A stretch of 64,000 bases of DNA. It comes from Rana temporaria (lineage: Eukaryota; Chordata; Amphibia; Anura; Ranidae). The notes under the pieces are model-generated. The model saw only the letters and a list, made by a program, of their open reading frames with translations. It searched no databases and was not told the origin of the DNA. The DNA is taken from NCBI RefSeq assembly GCF_905171775.1, contig NC_053500.1:123093241-123157240 (forward strand), in the 5' to 3' direction. Each line of letters starts with the position of its first letter. The stretch's first letter is position 1. This document shows positions 23,093 to 38,136 of this stretch, piece by piece. Made by a program: the position numbers and the translations under genes.

Positions 23093-26000
23093 CACAGTGA
23101 CTGCATTTGATGGATTTTTTCAGTATTTTTCAGTATTTTGTAGTTTGTTTGTGCTCCCCGAAAAAAAATTTGAGCACCAGCCACCACTGAAATGCACCCT
23201 ATGAACCCATTTTGTAAAAAAAATTCATTTAGACCTCCAAATGCACCCAATACTGATTACGAACCGCAGCGGGCGTTCCCAGTGAGTAGCTGCGGGAGGC
23301 TTCCCCATTGAAATGGAGGCTGTCAGCTCCCATAGCTAACCACAGTCACTCATATGTGATCATTCATGCAGCCATCACATACGAGTGGCCTCGTATAGCG
23401 GCGAGAGCTGTACGCCACCTATTGCTTTCAATAGGGGATGGCACCTGCAGCTAATTGTGGGAACCACCTCTGAGGTTTTCGCATGTAATTGGGGTCAGGT
23501 GCATTGGCAGGTGTGAATGCACCCTAAGACAACTGTTGCTGCCAAATATTAATTTGTCTCTTGTCCTACATAAATTGTAAACTTTTTTTGGCCAGGTTTG
23601 TTATGCCTGTGCTCATTCTAAGACCCCTTTCACACTGGGGCAGGATGTGCGGTGGCGGTATAGCGCTGCTATTTTCTGCGGAATTACGGCGGTATTTGCC
23701 CGCTAGCGGTGCGGTACTAACCCGCGCTAACGGCCGAAAAAGGCAGAGGCGCATTGTCGGCGGTATTACCGCGGTTTCCAATGACTTTCAATGGGAAGGA
23801 GCAGTAAACACACCGCTCCTCTCACCGATCCCAAGATGCTGCTGGCAGGACTTTTGGAGCGGTCCCGCCAGCGCATCGCCTCAGTGTGAAAGCTCTCGGG
23901 CTTTCACTTTGAGAATGCAGTGCAGGAATTTTTCAGGTGGTATCTAGGTGCTATTTTAAGCGCATTTGTCTAAGGCCTCGTACACACGATAGGTTAACCA
24001 GAGGACAACGGTCTGATGGACCATTTTCATCGGTCAAAACCGATTGTGTGTGGGCCCCATAGGTTATTTAACCATCGGTTAAAAAAAAAGCCAACTTGCT
24101 TTAAATTTAACCGATGGATTCCTAACCGATAGGTCAAAACCGATCGTTAGTAGGCACGACCATCGGTTAAAAATCCACGCATGCTCAGAATCAAGTCGAC
24201 GCATGCTTGGAAGCATTGAACTTAATTTTTTTCAGCATGTCATTGTGTTTTACATCACCGCGTTCTGACACGATCGGTTATTTAACCGATGGTGTGTGGT
24301 CACGACGGACCATCAGTCAGCTTCATCGGTTAACCTAAGACCGCTCTCATCGGATGGATTGATCGTGTGTACGAGGCTTTACTGTTACAGCCCCAAATGT
24401 TCTCCCTTTTTTGTTGTACTAGAGAAGATTTCTATATAAATCAATAGTAATAATAAAAATGGTGCCACTAATACAACCAATAATAAGTCACTGCCAGCTT
24501 CAAAGCTCCCCAAACTTGTTTCAGCTTGTGGGCAAAAATCATCTGTCCCCAGCAGTTGGGAGCCGCATAAGGGAGTTGGTTTAATAAAAGTCAATACGTC
24601 TTAACAAAAGCCAACTGATTTGATATTTCTTAGCAGATGCTATCATCACTTATTGCGGGATGCGCATTAGAATGCAAAGCAAATTTATTTGTTAAGTGAC
24701 ATTTCTATGAAAAATTGCCGTAGCATCAGGCTGCAATAACAGTCAATGATGTACATTGCCTATCAAGCATACTTTTTTGTCTTATGCATATTCTGCAGAA
24801 CATTTGGAGTTGTAATTATAGTTTGCACTGTAAATACAAATTTTTACTTGAATTTAATGGCCCGGATTCACAAAGCACTTACGCCGACGTATCTCGAGAT
24901 ACGCCGCGTAAGTGCAAATATGCGACGTCGTATCTATGTGCCGTGTTTACAAACCGAGATACGCCTAAAAATAGGCTTCATCCGACCGACGTAACTTGCC
25001 TACGCTGGCGTATCGTGGGCGCATATTTACGCTGGACGCAAGTGACGCTCCCATTGATTTCCTATTCAAATATGGAAATGAGGGAGATACGCCGATTCAC
25101 AAACATACTTGCGCCCGGCACATAATATACGCGGTTTGCGTAAGTCGTACGTCCGGCTTAAAGTTATTCCCCATATAGGAGGCGCAACCCATGCAAAGGT
25201 ATGGACCAGGGAACACAAGCCAGCGTATCTTATGTTGTTTACGTTGTACGTAGGCGTAGGTCACGTTCACGTCGTAGGCAGTGATCCGTTGTATCTTAGG
25301 GAGTAGTTCCGACGTGATTCTGAGCATGCGCACTGGGATGCGTCCGCGGTACAGCGCATGCGCCGTTCGTTATTCGTATCTTTATGGCGCTCGGCCCATC
25401 ATTTGCATGGGGTCACGCCTCATTTGCATGGCTCACGCCCACTTCCACTTACGACGACTTACGCATAGGAAGCCCAGCGCAGATTTGGCAGCACTTGCTT
25501 TGTGAATCCAGTGCTTGCCTCTCTGCGCTACGTCCGCGTACCGTATATGAGATACGCTACGGCGGCATAAATATGCGCTGATGTATGTGAATCCGGGCCA
25601 ATGTGTTGGTAGATCTAAAGAATGGAGCCAACTTTTCTTTATCATTTTTCTGCATGTATGAGGCTGATGCAGATTTAAAAAAAAATGAGTGTATCTAATG
25701 CAGAACTGCGTCGCTTTAACTGACAATGTGATGCTGTACTCAAACAAAATTGATGTCCTTTTTTTCCCACAAATGGAGCTTTCTTTTGGTGGTATTTAAT
25801 CACCTCTGTGTTTTTTTTTTTTTTCGCTATAAACAAAAAAAGAACGACAATTTTGAAAAAAAAAATCATTTTACGTTCTGCTATAAAATATATCAAGTAA
25901 AATTAAAAAAAAAGGAAATTTGTTTGTCAAGTTAGGCCAATTTGTATTCTGCTACATATATTTGGTCAAAAAAAATCCCAATAAGTGTATATTGATTGGT

Positions 26001-29000
26001 TTACACAAAAGTTATAGCGTCCACAAACTATGGTATAGAGCAGGGGTCTCCAAACATTCTAAAAAAAGGGCCGGTTTATTGTCCTTCAGACTCTTGGAGG
26101 GCCGGACTTTGGCCAGCGGGAGTGGAAATTTTCCTGGCATCAGTGGAAGTAAACATCTGGTATTCGGGAGAGGAATAGTGCTCCATTGCTGGTATCATAG
26201 GGATAAATAGTGCCCCATTAGTGGTGTCAGTGGGAGAAATGGTGCTCCATTGTCGGTGTCAGATAGCAGAATAGTGTCTTGTATCAGTGGAAGTATTGTG
26301 CCCCAAGGGCCGGATAAAGGCAAGCAAAGGGCCGCATCTGGCCCTGGGGCCGCAGTTTGGAGACCCCTGGTATAGAGTTTTGGGCCCGGATTCAGATACA
26401 TTTGCGTATCTTTTGGCGGGCGTAGCGTATCTCAGATACACTACGCCGCCGTAACTTAGGGCGCAAGTTCCGTATTCAGAAAGAACTTGCGCTGTAAGTT
26501 ACAGCGGCGTAGTGTAACTGGGCCGGCGTAAGCCCGCCTAATTCAAATGTGGAGAAGGTGGTGTGTTTTATGTTAATTCCACGTGACCCCACGTAAACTA
26601 CGCTTTTTACGAACGGCGCATGCGCCGTCCGTGAACGTTTCCAAGTGCGCATGCTCCAAATTACGCCGCAAACTGTCAATGCTTTGGACGTGAACGTAAC
26701 GTACGTACAGCCCTATTCGCGAACGACTTACGCAAATGACGTAAAATACGACGCTGTTCGGACATTTCCGACGTCCATAGCTAACATGACTTACCCCTGC
26801 TTTATGAGGGGTAACTTTACGCCGGAAAAAGCCTTACGTAAACGACGTAAAAAAATGCGCCGGGCGGAGGTACATTTCTGAATCGGCGTATCTACCTAAT
26901 TTGCATATTCAACGCGGAAGTCTAGGGAAGCGCCCCTAGCGGTCAGCGTAAATATTGCACCCTAAGATACGACGGTGTAGGAGACTTACACCACTCGTAT
27001 CTAGGCAACATTGAGGCGTATCTGATTCTATGAATCAGACGTCGAGATGCGACGGCCCGCACTCAGAGTTACGACGGCGTATCTGGAGATACGCCGTCGT
27101 AACTGCTTTCTGAATCCGGCCCATGGACTTTTATGGGAAAACTCGCTTTGATATGTGAGTGCTTTGGATTACAAGCATTCTCCTGGAATGGATTATGCTC
27201 GTAATCCAAGGATCCACTGTAAGGAAGCTAAATAAGGATTTACAACCACTTTAAGTGTGATAGGACTACAGATCCAAAACATGAAGGGAGAGATATTTGG
27301 ATCAAATGAGTCATGTGATACAATAATCGCATGCAACATTCCTTTTTTTTTTTTTTTTTATAAAAGTAAGCTAGCTAAAAACTTTTACCAATAATAATAA
27401 TACATTGTTAAAAAAAAAAACTGATATGACTTTAACAGCCGTTGCTTGATTTTCTGTTTAGGGGAGAACATGCCGAAAATTCAGTAGACATTCCGATATT
27501 ACAAATACTTCAAAGCAGAGCACTTGCTGGGAGGATGGCACAAGTAGCATTAGGTGGAACGAAGCGTTACATATAACTCACGAAGCACAGACTGAGAAAT
27601 CATTGCATTGTATGATAAAAAAACACAAGCGTCACACTGATCAGTTTATAACCAGCGAACGATCCATGTTAGGAATGTGGTTCACTGCAAGGGCACAAAG
27701 CATTCTCCTTGAACTCAGCCCTGCCATCTAACAAGTCTAATTAAACGAGGTCTCTAGTATATACAGAGGCAACACGGCTGTCATTGTACCTCTACAAGTC
27801 CCGAATAACCCTATAGGTGAACCAGCAACAAAATGACACATATCATTTAAGTTCAACGTAAAAAAATAAAATTAATAAACAAATAAATAAATTCTTAAAT
27901 CCTTAGAAATGCCGCGTACAGACGATTGGATATTCCAACAACAAAACCGTGGATTTTTTTCCGACGGATGTTGGCTCAAACTTGTGTTGCATACACACGG
28001 TCACACAAATATTTTTTCACCATATGACTACGGCAGCTAGAACAATAATAGCTCGTAATTGGAGAGAAAATAAAAGCCCAAATATAGCAGATTTGTTATG
28101 TGAAATGAATGAAATGCAATATAGGGAAAGACAGATAAGAGAAGAAGGAAACGTAAATAGTCAAATGCCAGAAATATGGCAAAAATGGGATGAATTTCGG
28201 CTCTCGGAAGAAATGAAAGAATATATATAAATATTAGGAGAAAATCGAAGGTGAAAAGTAAATGAAGCGGGAAAACGTGAGAGAAAAAGGGGAAAGTGGG
28301 GGAGGATGTTTTTTTTTTTTTTTTTTGGTATATGAATGGCAGTGAGGATGAATGGATATGTAGATAATAGGGGTATATGTTGATATATGTTGCTTGTTTT
28401 AAAGCGGAGCTCCACCCTAAAGTGGAACCTCCGCTCATCGGAACCCTCCCCCCTCCGGTGTCACATTTGACACCTTTTTAGGGGGAGGGGGGTGAAGATA
28501 CCTGTTTAAGACAGGTATTTGCACCCACTTCCGGGAGTCCTCCTGCGGGTATTCTGCGGGTAGTTCGTCACTTACCCGCACCCGCCTGTTGTGTTCTGGG
28601 AAACACTCCGCTCCCAGAACACAACGGGGACCTGTGAGGATGGCGCAGCGCGACTATCGCATGCGCCGTAGGGAATCGGGCAGTGAAGCCGAAGCGCTTC
28701 ACTTCCTGGTTCCCTCACCGAGGATGGCGATGGGGGCAGCAGATAGACGAGCGATTGCTCGTCTTCTGCTGCAGACGTCGCTGGACTCCAGGACAGGTAA
28801 GTGTGCTGATATTAAAAGTCAGCAGCTGCAGTATTTGTAGCTGCTGGCTTTTAAATTTTTTTTACGGCGGAGATCCGCTTTAGTGATAAAGTAACTGATA
28901 CTTATCAAAATTCGGTTTATTGACAATTAATGGGAATATTGTATATTGTAAATGAATCTTGTGTAAATGTAAAGTTTTTGTATCTGAGAAAAAGACTAAT

Positions 29001-30169
29001 AAAAAGAAATTGAAAACAAACAAATGTTGTCGGAAATTGCGAACGCCAAGAACGCGGTGACGTACAACACGTACGACGAGCCGAGAAAAATTAAGTTCAA
29101 TAGCCAGTGCGGCTCTTCTGCTTGATTCCGAGCATGCGTGGAATTTTGTGCGTCGGAAAATTTGAGAACCAGCTCTCAAATTATTGTTGTCGGGAATTCC
29201 GACAGCATATGTCCGATGGAGCCTACACACGGTCGGAATTTTCGACAACAAGCTCCCATCGAACATTTGTTGTGGGAAATTCCGACCGTGTGGCATAAGG
29301 CTGCATTCACACCTCAGCATTTTGTAGCTTGAAGTTTGAAGCTCAAAAACAACTGGGGGAGAAAAAAAATCAACGATTCTCTATGAAGATGGTTCACATC
29401 TCCACAACATGAAGCCTGAAGCCAAATGTCTGAAGCTCAAACAAGTTCTGGAGCTTTTTTTGTCGCTCAAATCTGGCAGATTTGGGCGTTTTTGGCTTGT
29501 TTCTATACTCATAGAAATAAATGGAAAAGCGTAATTCGCACATGCGATTTTCTGCTCAAATTAAATTTTTTATAAATTAAATAGTAATAATATATGAATA
29601 AATAAATGGCAAAACAATTCACAAATACTGTAACTAAAAATCATCATAAATAAGTAAAATAAATGAATAATATGTAATAATACATTAACAAATTATATTT
29701 AACCTATGACCTTAAAAAATATTAAAGCGGAGTTCCAATCACTTTTAAATCTTTTTCTCAAAATTATTATTAGAGCATATATATTCAGCAATGGAAAGTT
29801 TTTTTTTGTTTTTTTCTTATGTCATCTTACCCAGATAGTAATGATTTCAATGTAGTTTCTGCCTTCTGCCACCTGCGGATATGTCCGTTATATCCAGCGG
29901 CGCACTGTCTGTGCTGCTCCCCCCACAGCCCCCCCCATTACTTACCTGAGCCCCATTAGGATCAAGCTATGTGCGTGGGAGCCTCAGCTGTCCCGAGTCT
30001 CTCTCTCTCCTCATTGGCTGAGACAGCAGCAGAGCCATTGGCTCCCACTGTTGTCAATCACAGCCAGAGAGCCAATGAGGAGAGAGCAGGGGGTGGGTCC
30101 GAGCTGTGGCTCTATGTGTCTTATGGAAGCAATTAGCTCACAGTATGCAAAGTATACAATATACTTACA

Positions 30170-30232
<63 letters not shown>

Positions 30233-33200
30233 TTAGGTTGGTGTCACTCATGGCTCTATTTGAGTTCCCTGATAGATGATAACGTTATATGCAGGCTGGT
30301 GTATTTTTATTACTCTTTTTTTGGGGCGGGGGCGGCTGTATGTTTTTTTATGGTTTTAACCTGCTGGCTATACTTATTTGTTGTGTTTTGTATGATTGTA
30401 TAGTGTTATATACTTTATATTATATGACATACAAATTTTGTGGTGCGGACATGTGTTTCAGGTGGGACTTTTTCTTGTGGGTTTTGTATTCTATTTCGCT
30501 TCCCCCTCGTCTGCACGCTTGGTGGTGCTGGTTTCTTTTTTGAAATGTACGCCCGTTTTAGTGTTTTAATTTCAGCTGCAATACAGTGACAGTAAACTGA
30601 TTATGGTTATTTTTAATGAGCAGCATAAGTGCATAAAAAGAATAGGATCTTTCCACATTTTCAGAGATTGCGGTAACAAACAGCTAACATGAAAAGAGCA
30701 AAATGGGTATGTGGGGAAATCTACCATACACCGGTTTATGTTCGATGTGTAATATACACATTACCATTAGAACGTAATTTCCATTCTCAGCCTTAATCAA
30801 CATGTTTTTTTGTTGGTAGAGATGATCCTGGGTGAACATGCAGCTTTCTGTATCGGGAGCTAAACCTAATCAGTAAAATCTCATATAAGCTTTAAAGCGG
30901 AGGTTCACCCGCACATGACACTATTTCCCCCTAGATTCCTGCTCGTTTTGTCTAGGGGAATCGGCTAGTTGTTTTAAAATATGATCCGTACTTACCGTTT
31001 ACGAGATGCATCTTCTCTGTCGCTTCCGGGTATGGGCTGCGGGACTGGGCGTTCCTATTTTGATTGACAGTCTTCCGAGAGGCTTCCGACGGTCGCATCC
31101 ATCGCGTCACGATTTTCCGAAAGAAGCCAAACGTCGGTGCGCAGGCGCAGTATAGAGCCGCACCGAAGTTCGGCTTCTTTCGGCTACTAGTGACGCGATG
31201 GATGCGACCGTCGGAAGCCTCTCGGAAGACTGTCAATCAAGAAGGAACGCCCGCTCCCGAAGACCCATACCCGGAAGCGACGGAGAAGATGCATCTCGAA
31301 AACGGTAAGTACGGCTCATGTTTTAAAACAAATAGCCGATTCCCCTAGACACAACTAGCATCCATCTAAGGGGAAAAGAGATATAATATATTGTCAAAAA
31401 TAGTTTTTAGTATTTTTAACCACTTCCCGCCCAGCCTATAGCAGAATGGGGCAGACGAGCGGATGCTGTCCACTTGTAAACAAAAGCCTTCCCAAAAGCG
31501 AAGGTAGATATATGCAGTCAAAGAAGATTTATGCCGCGTACACACGATCATTTTTCAGCATGGAAAAAAAACATGGTTTTTCAGCATGTGAAAAAAACAA
31601 AGTTTTTCCAACTTCATCATTAAAACGATGTTGCCCACACACCATCGTTTTAAAAAAATGATCTAGCAAAGCGCGGTGACGTACAACACGTACGACGGCA
31701 CTATAATGGGGAAATTATATTCGCCTTTGGGCTGCTTTAGCTGATTCCGTGTTAGTAAAAGACGATTCGCGCTTTTCTGTCTGTTACAGCGTGATGAATG
31801 TGCTTACTCCATTATGAACGGTAGTTTTACCAGAACGAGCGCTCCCGTCTCATAACTTGCTTCTGAGCATGTGCGGATTTTTTACGTCGTTTTAGCAAAA
31901 CACGATAATTTTTTACAACCCAAAAAACTACATTGTTTAAAACGACGTTAAAAAATGCAGCATGTTCTAATTTTTTTTTGTCGTTTTTCAGAACCTGAAA
32001 AATGATGTGAAGCCCACACACGATCATTTAAAATGACGTTTTTTTTCATGCCGAAAAATGATCGTGTGTACGCGGCATGAGTGATTCTACAAGCGCAGAG
32101 CTCAGTGAGGAGAGCTTTAAAAGCTGTTCGGAGCAAAGGGACCCCCCACCCTCCAAACAGCCAGGGCCAGATTAAGAACATCATGGGCCTGGTGCTGAGG
32201 ATTTTGGTGGGGCCTTTTAGGCTGCATTCACACCTCCGCGACAAGTAACGCTGCGTACGCGGCGTATTTTGCAGCGAATAGTGTAACTTTTTGTTTACAA
32301 ATCCTTCCTATTGCTTTGTATGGCTGAACGCCAATGCCACCTGAAAAAAAGGGTCCGGGACTTTTTTTCATGCTGCAGGTGTACGGCGTCTATGAGATGT
32401 GAACCATCTCATAGACAGCAATGGGAATTCTCCCCTCCAGCGGCACGAGCGGCCGGCGTCAGGCGTTTTGTCGCGGAGGTGTGAATGGGGTGTAATAAAT
32501 AATAAATAAATGCGTGGGAATGACATGAACGCAGCCCAGCCAAGGCAAGTGACCAAAGGCACAGAACCCAGAAGGAAGACCGGGTGAAGATGGAAGTGTC
32601 CAGGCCCCGCCTGATTCATCGCAGCACTGGAGGGCTCAGTCTGAAAATTGAAGTGTACACTAATGTGCTAATATGCTGTGCATACTTGTACGTTGTGGCA
32701 TAACCTACCCCAGGGCCTCTAAAAAGTAGTAATGTCAGGAAAGTTTACTACCGCTTTATTATCACGGGATCCCAGGAGCCTCTCATGGGGCCTCTACTGA
32801 CCCAGTGGCCCTTGGGCAGTGCCTAAGTGCACAGTTGCCAACATTTAAAAAATATTTTCAGGGCCACTTTTTTATATAAGTGCTATATTTAGAGTAGCTG
32901 AGATCCCCGATGTTCCTCTATACATCATAGTAGTAATCACAAAATTAAAGGAGTACTAATAATGGGGCAGAACAAATATGAGAACTGATATTTCCTTTAG
33001 TTGAACTAACAAAACTGTGTCCATTCTAGAGCTGGTAACATTGAGGGTATTCAGTATAATTTTAAAGAACTGTTTTTGTGGGTAAGCGACATAGGGGAGG
33101 AGTATGGACGGTATATAAGTGGGAAGTATGTGCAGGTGAGGGAGAGGAATGTGGAGGGTCTAACAGTGGGCACTATGTACAGGAGAGGAGTACAAAGGCA

Positions 33201-36200
33201 GGAGGGGGTATGACAGAGGGTAGTACGTACCAGAGAGAAGTGTGGAGGGTATGATGGGGCAGTATGTACAGGAGAGGAGTGTGGAGGGTATGACAGTGGG
33301 CAGTATGTACAGGAGAGGAATGTAGACGGTATGATAGTGGGCTCTATGTATAGGAGAGAAGTGTGGAGGGTATGACAGTGAACACTATGTATAGGAGAGG
33401 AGTGTGGAGGGTATGACAGTGGGCACTATGTATAGGAGAGGAGTGTGGAGGGTATGACAGTGAGCAGTATGTACAGGAGAGGAGTGTGGAGGGTGCGACA
33501 GTGGGCACTAAGTACAGGAGAGAAGTGTATGACAGCAGGCACTATGTACAGGAGAGGAGTGTGAAGGGTATGACAGTGGGCGCTATGTATAGGAGAGGAG
33601 TGTGGAAAGTATGACAGTGGGCACTATGTACAGGAGAGGAGTGTGGAGAGTATGACAGTGAGCACTATGTACAGGAGTGGAAGGATATTTAGGGACTGAG
33701 TAGTGGTTAAGCGGGTCATACATGGATTGAAATTACGCCAATTATGCAGAGACCAGCCATAGTCATTCTATGTATGGGCTAGCTGGTTTTACACAAGTCA
33801 ATCTATTAATCAACTTGAGTACAACCAGCCTGTTTTTTTTTTCTTAAAACAATCAGTGCTGCCAGCTAAAGTTAGCAACACTGATCATTGTACGCACTGA
33901 CAGAACACAATAACACTGCAGGAGTGATTCCCCCATCCACAGGTCAGCAGGTGAGAGGGTGTGTGGGGACAGGCTGGGGAGAGATACTAGTCAGTGGCTG
34001 GGTAGGCACTGGTAGTATCAGAGCCAGATACACACAGGTTACATATGCCACGATCGTTAGAGCGAGAACAATAATTCTAGTACTAGACCTCCTCTGTAAC
34101 TCTAAACATGTAACCTAAAAAAATGTAAAGCATCGCTTAGGATACCAAAAAAAATTGTGCTAACTTAACTAACTAACTGTTTTTTTAATGAATGAAACAT
34201 TTTTTTCCAAAAAAACATGTTTGAAAAATTGCTGCGCAAATATCGTGCTAGAGCTGCACAATTAATCGTTAAAACAATATTTTATGTCACACTGCATTTT
34301 CCCCACTTCAATGAATAATAAAAACCATAAAAACAAAACAGTGAAGTTAGCCCATTTTTTTTTTTGTTTTGTTTTAATGTGAAAGATGATGTTACGCCAC
34401 AACAATCGTGAGAGAATCGTGATCTATCTTCTAAGCAAAAAAATTGCAATTCTCATTTTAGCCAGAATCGTGCAGCTCTGTACCCTGCAACATAAAAAGT
34501 GCAAAGACCACCATAGAGTAATTTTCGAGCAAAAAACAAATGATGATTTTTACATGTAGTAGAGAAGTGTCAGAATTGGCCTGGGTGGCAAGGGGTTAAT
34601 TACCATGAGTAATATACAAATAATTATTATAAGCACTGTGATCCTATCAGTCTGCTGTAGTGTGTCAGCTTGTATTTATATTGGCCGCTCTGAATGTAGC
34701 TTCTGACAGGCTGTGCAAGCAGGCCCGTATCTCCAGAACCATAAATGATAGCCGTCCCATATTTTAACCAGTTGTGGGGTAGCTCTTCCCATGCCTACCC
34801 CCAAATGTGGGGTTTCTGTGACCTCTGGTCATCGAGCTACAACCCCCCAAATTCGATCTTAGAAAAAAAAAATCTTAAAAAAAAAAAAATATATATTTTT
34901 TTTTTTTTTTTTGGCAAATGGGCCTATCTTGAGAAAGGGGCCTGGAGCTGCAGCTCCATCAGCCCCATTGTTAATCCGGCCCTGCAAACAGCACACGGAA
35001 AGAGAGTTGAGACTGTCAGTCACAGGCTGTATGCTGGAGGTCCCTCCCCTGTCACTTTTTTTTCTTGTTGTCAGGAAAACTTGTCAGAAGTAATTCATGC
35101 TGATAGCAGAGGTCCAAAGCAGAAGGCAGAAATTACACTTAGTGCTCTTGACTAAGACAAGTACACTGTAGAGCAGGGATCCTCAAACTACGGCCCTCCA
35201 GCTGTTGTAGAACTACACATCCCATGAGGCATTGTAACACACTGACGTTCACAGACATGACTAGGCATGATGGGAATTGTAGTTCCTGAACAACTGGAGG
35301 GCCATAGTTTGAAGACCCATGCTGTAGAGGGATACGCTTTGTCCATAGTTCATGTCTGAGGTTTATAACCACTTTAATTATTGTCTTATTTCACAGCGCC
35401 GGAGCTGGAAGAACTGGCTGCTTCATTGGTATAGACATCATGCTGGACATGGCAGAAAACGAGGGAGTGGTGGATATATTTAACTGTGTGCGGGAACTGA
35501 GGGCTCAGAGGGTCAACATGGTGCAGACCGAGGTAAGAGAGTGGCTCACGATCACCGAGGGCTAAGGCCTAACTGCAGTGACGTATTGGAACCAATCACA
35601 ATCTATCTTGTATTGCTCTGACTTTTGATTGGTTAGTGCACTTAAAGTATAGCCAACATTGCTTTTAAGTTTTGGATACAGTGATGAGGGGTTAGAACTC
35701 CTCTTAGGTATTTTCTTGATGGCTAATTCCCTGTTTGGACCTTTGTCTGTCTATTTGTTAATTAAACGTGGGAGAAAACGCAACATTCTTCAAATGGGGA
35801 CACTTGTTCCAGTGATAACTGTCTCAGATCACGATGGCGCTTCCACGGTTTGTTTATTCTCGAGACAGGAAGTGAAGGAATATCATGCCAAAGGGACACC
35901 GAATGTCCCCCCCCCCAAAAAAAAAACAGACATACTTCATCCAAAGCTACAAAACATTTTTTTTTTTAGCACACTGTAGCTCAGTAAAATCAGAACATAC
36001 TACATACAGTAAACATTGTTGGGTACACAGTTAACTCTTTTATTGCCCCTAAATGTTTTTCGCAAACAGTGCCATTAGTACAGTGAAAATGAATAGTATT
36101 AGCACGGATCCCTGTATTACTGGTGATGTCAGTGTCAGCTAGTCAGTTCCCACAAAGTGTCAATTAGTGTCAGATTGTCCGCCGCACTACCACAGTCCCA

Positions 36201-36993
36201 TTATAAGTTGCTGATCACCGATAACTTTCATACAAACGAATAAATATATACTTTTCTGTGTTTATTTTTTCTTTTACCACAGATATTTTTTTTATCGGGT
36301 ATAATTATTGTGTGTGATTATGGGCGTGGTTGCCACCATCCTTATTAATTATATCTGAAAAAAAAACACACAATTGCTCCTTATAGGACTTTGAAGGCAA
36401 CTTCTAATTAAAAAATAAGATATAGTAATATTTATTTTCTCGATTTAAAAGGTTTGAACCACATATATTACATCACATGTTACACTTTCTAAACAAAGGG
36501 CCAGTTTACTGTCCTTCAGACTTTGGGATCAGTGGGAGACAATCATACCCAATGGCAGTGGGAGTAAAAAGATTACAAAACACCCGTGGTCAGTAGGAAT
36601 AGTAATAGTGCCCCATCTTTGGTATCAGTAGGAGGAATTGTATATTTTTGTTGGTGTTAGTAGAAGGATTAGTGCCCCATAATTGTTGACAGTGGGAGGA
36701 ATAGTGCCCTATCATTGGGATCAGTGAAAGATATAAGGCCTCATTGTTAGTGTCAGTGGAAGGAATAGCACCCCATCATTGGTGTCAGTGGGAATAAGGG
36801 CCACATAAAGGAAAGCAAGGGGCTGCATTTTTACCGTGTTTGGAGACCACTGGTATAAAATATTCTACAAAATTGGGTTACAACATCAAGAAGTGTATTG
36901 TATCCCCCACAGATGATAATTTAGCTTGCAGTTATTGGATTACTGCTTGGCCCACTCAGTTTCGGGACTCCTTTTTATAGCTATATATATATA

Positions 36994-37057
<64 letters not shown>

Positions 37058-37225
37058 AATGTATTTAATTTTATTATTATTATTTATTATAGTGCAATTG
37101 GTAGGTTTTAAATAAAAAATATATATATAATTATTTATGGAGGTCTGTTGCATATATATATATATAAAAAATGAACAATAAAAAAATAATTATTATTCGT
37201 TATATAAAAAACAGTACATATATAA

Positions 37226-37271
<46 letters not shown>

Positions 37272-37310
37272 TGTTTTTATATAATGAATAATAATAATGT
37301 TTTATCTGTA

Positions 37311-37342
<32 letters not shown>

Positions 37343-38100
37343 CCTATTTTTTTTTTATTTATATCGTGAATCGGGATGGACAAATTCACGTCTATGTTAA
37401 AAAAAATGACGTCCTTGCAACATCATTTAGCGCAATGCACGGCGGGAAATTTAGGGACGGCGCATGCGCAGTTCATTTGGCGTGGGGACGCGCTTAATTT
37501 AAATGAAACACGCCCCTAATCACCGATTTGAATTACACGCCATTACGCCGCCAGAGATAGACTACGCCGCCGTAACTTACGGCGCAAAGTCTTTCAGGAT
37601 TCGAACCAAAGCCGGGAAAGTTACGGCGGCAGGTCTGCACGGGTGCAGATCTCTGTGGATCTGCCCCATATATATATATATATATACCGTATGTGTATAT
37701 ATTTTTATATAAATCCTTTTTTACTTTCAATATCTTTTATTGATAAAGACCACAAAGATTTACAACGAGAAGCATTGCAACCATAATAATCATCATCCGT
37801 AACAAATTAGGAATTGAATATTTAAAACAATTTTACCATTTTTACCATTCAGGGATGTGACTTTCAACAGTTCCAAATGTGTTAGCACTTAAATGATCAT
37901 GTCATTTGAGAAAAGAAGAAAGCTAAGAAAAGTTGGGAACCAAAGAAAAGAAGGGAGAAGTAGAGAGACAGTCAGCTTTGAGAAGGATTTTTTTCCTTTT
38001 TAAGATACATTTATTTTACATTTTATTGGATATGTTTTTATAACAGAAAGTAACATTTTATTTTCCAAATTTCAGGTCTTTTTTAGTTTATATAATAATA

Positions 38101-38136
<36 letters not shown>

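Larger units (their letters stand above)
27909..29297. mobile_element. MITE, CGTACA-GACGATTGG family, host of nested insertions
   Basis: Left ATGCCGCGTACAGACGATTGG; right CCGACCGTGTGGCATAA. The element's own sequence stops at about 28010 and resumes at about 29021 with TTGTCGGAAATTGCGAACGC. The gap is an L1-like fragment that itself contains a TTAA-type MITE. Confidence 0.75.

Noticed and set aside
30173..30228. CRISPR-like or regulatory meaning of TA and GA tracts
   Set aside because: Plain microsatellites; a vertebrate genome has no CRISPR arrays.
30952..31348. Pair of 94-residue ORFs as genes
   Set aside because: They are the two strands of one palindrome with no family resemblance.
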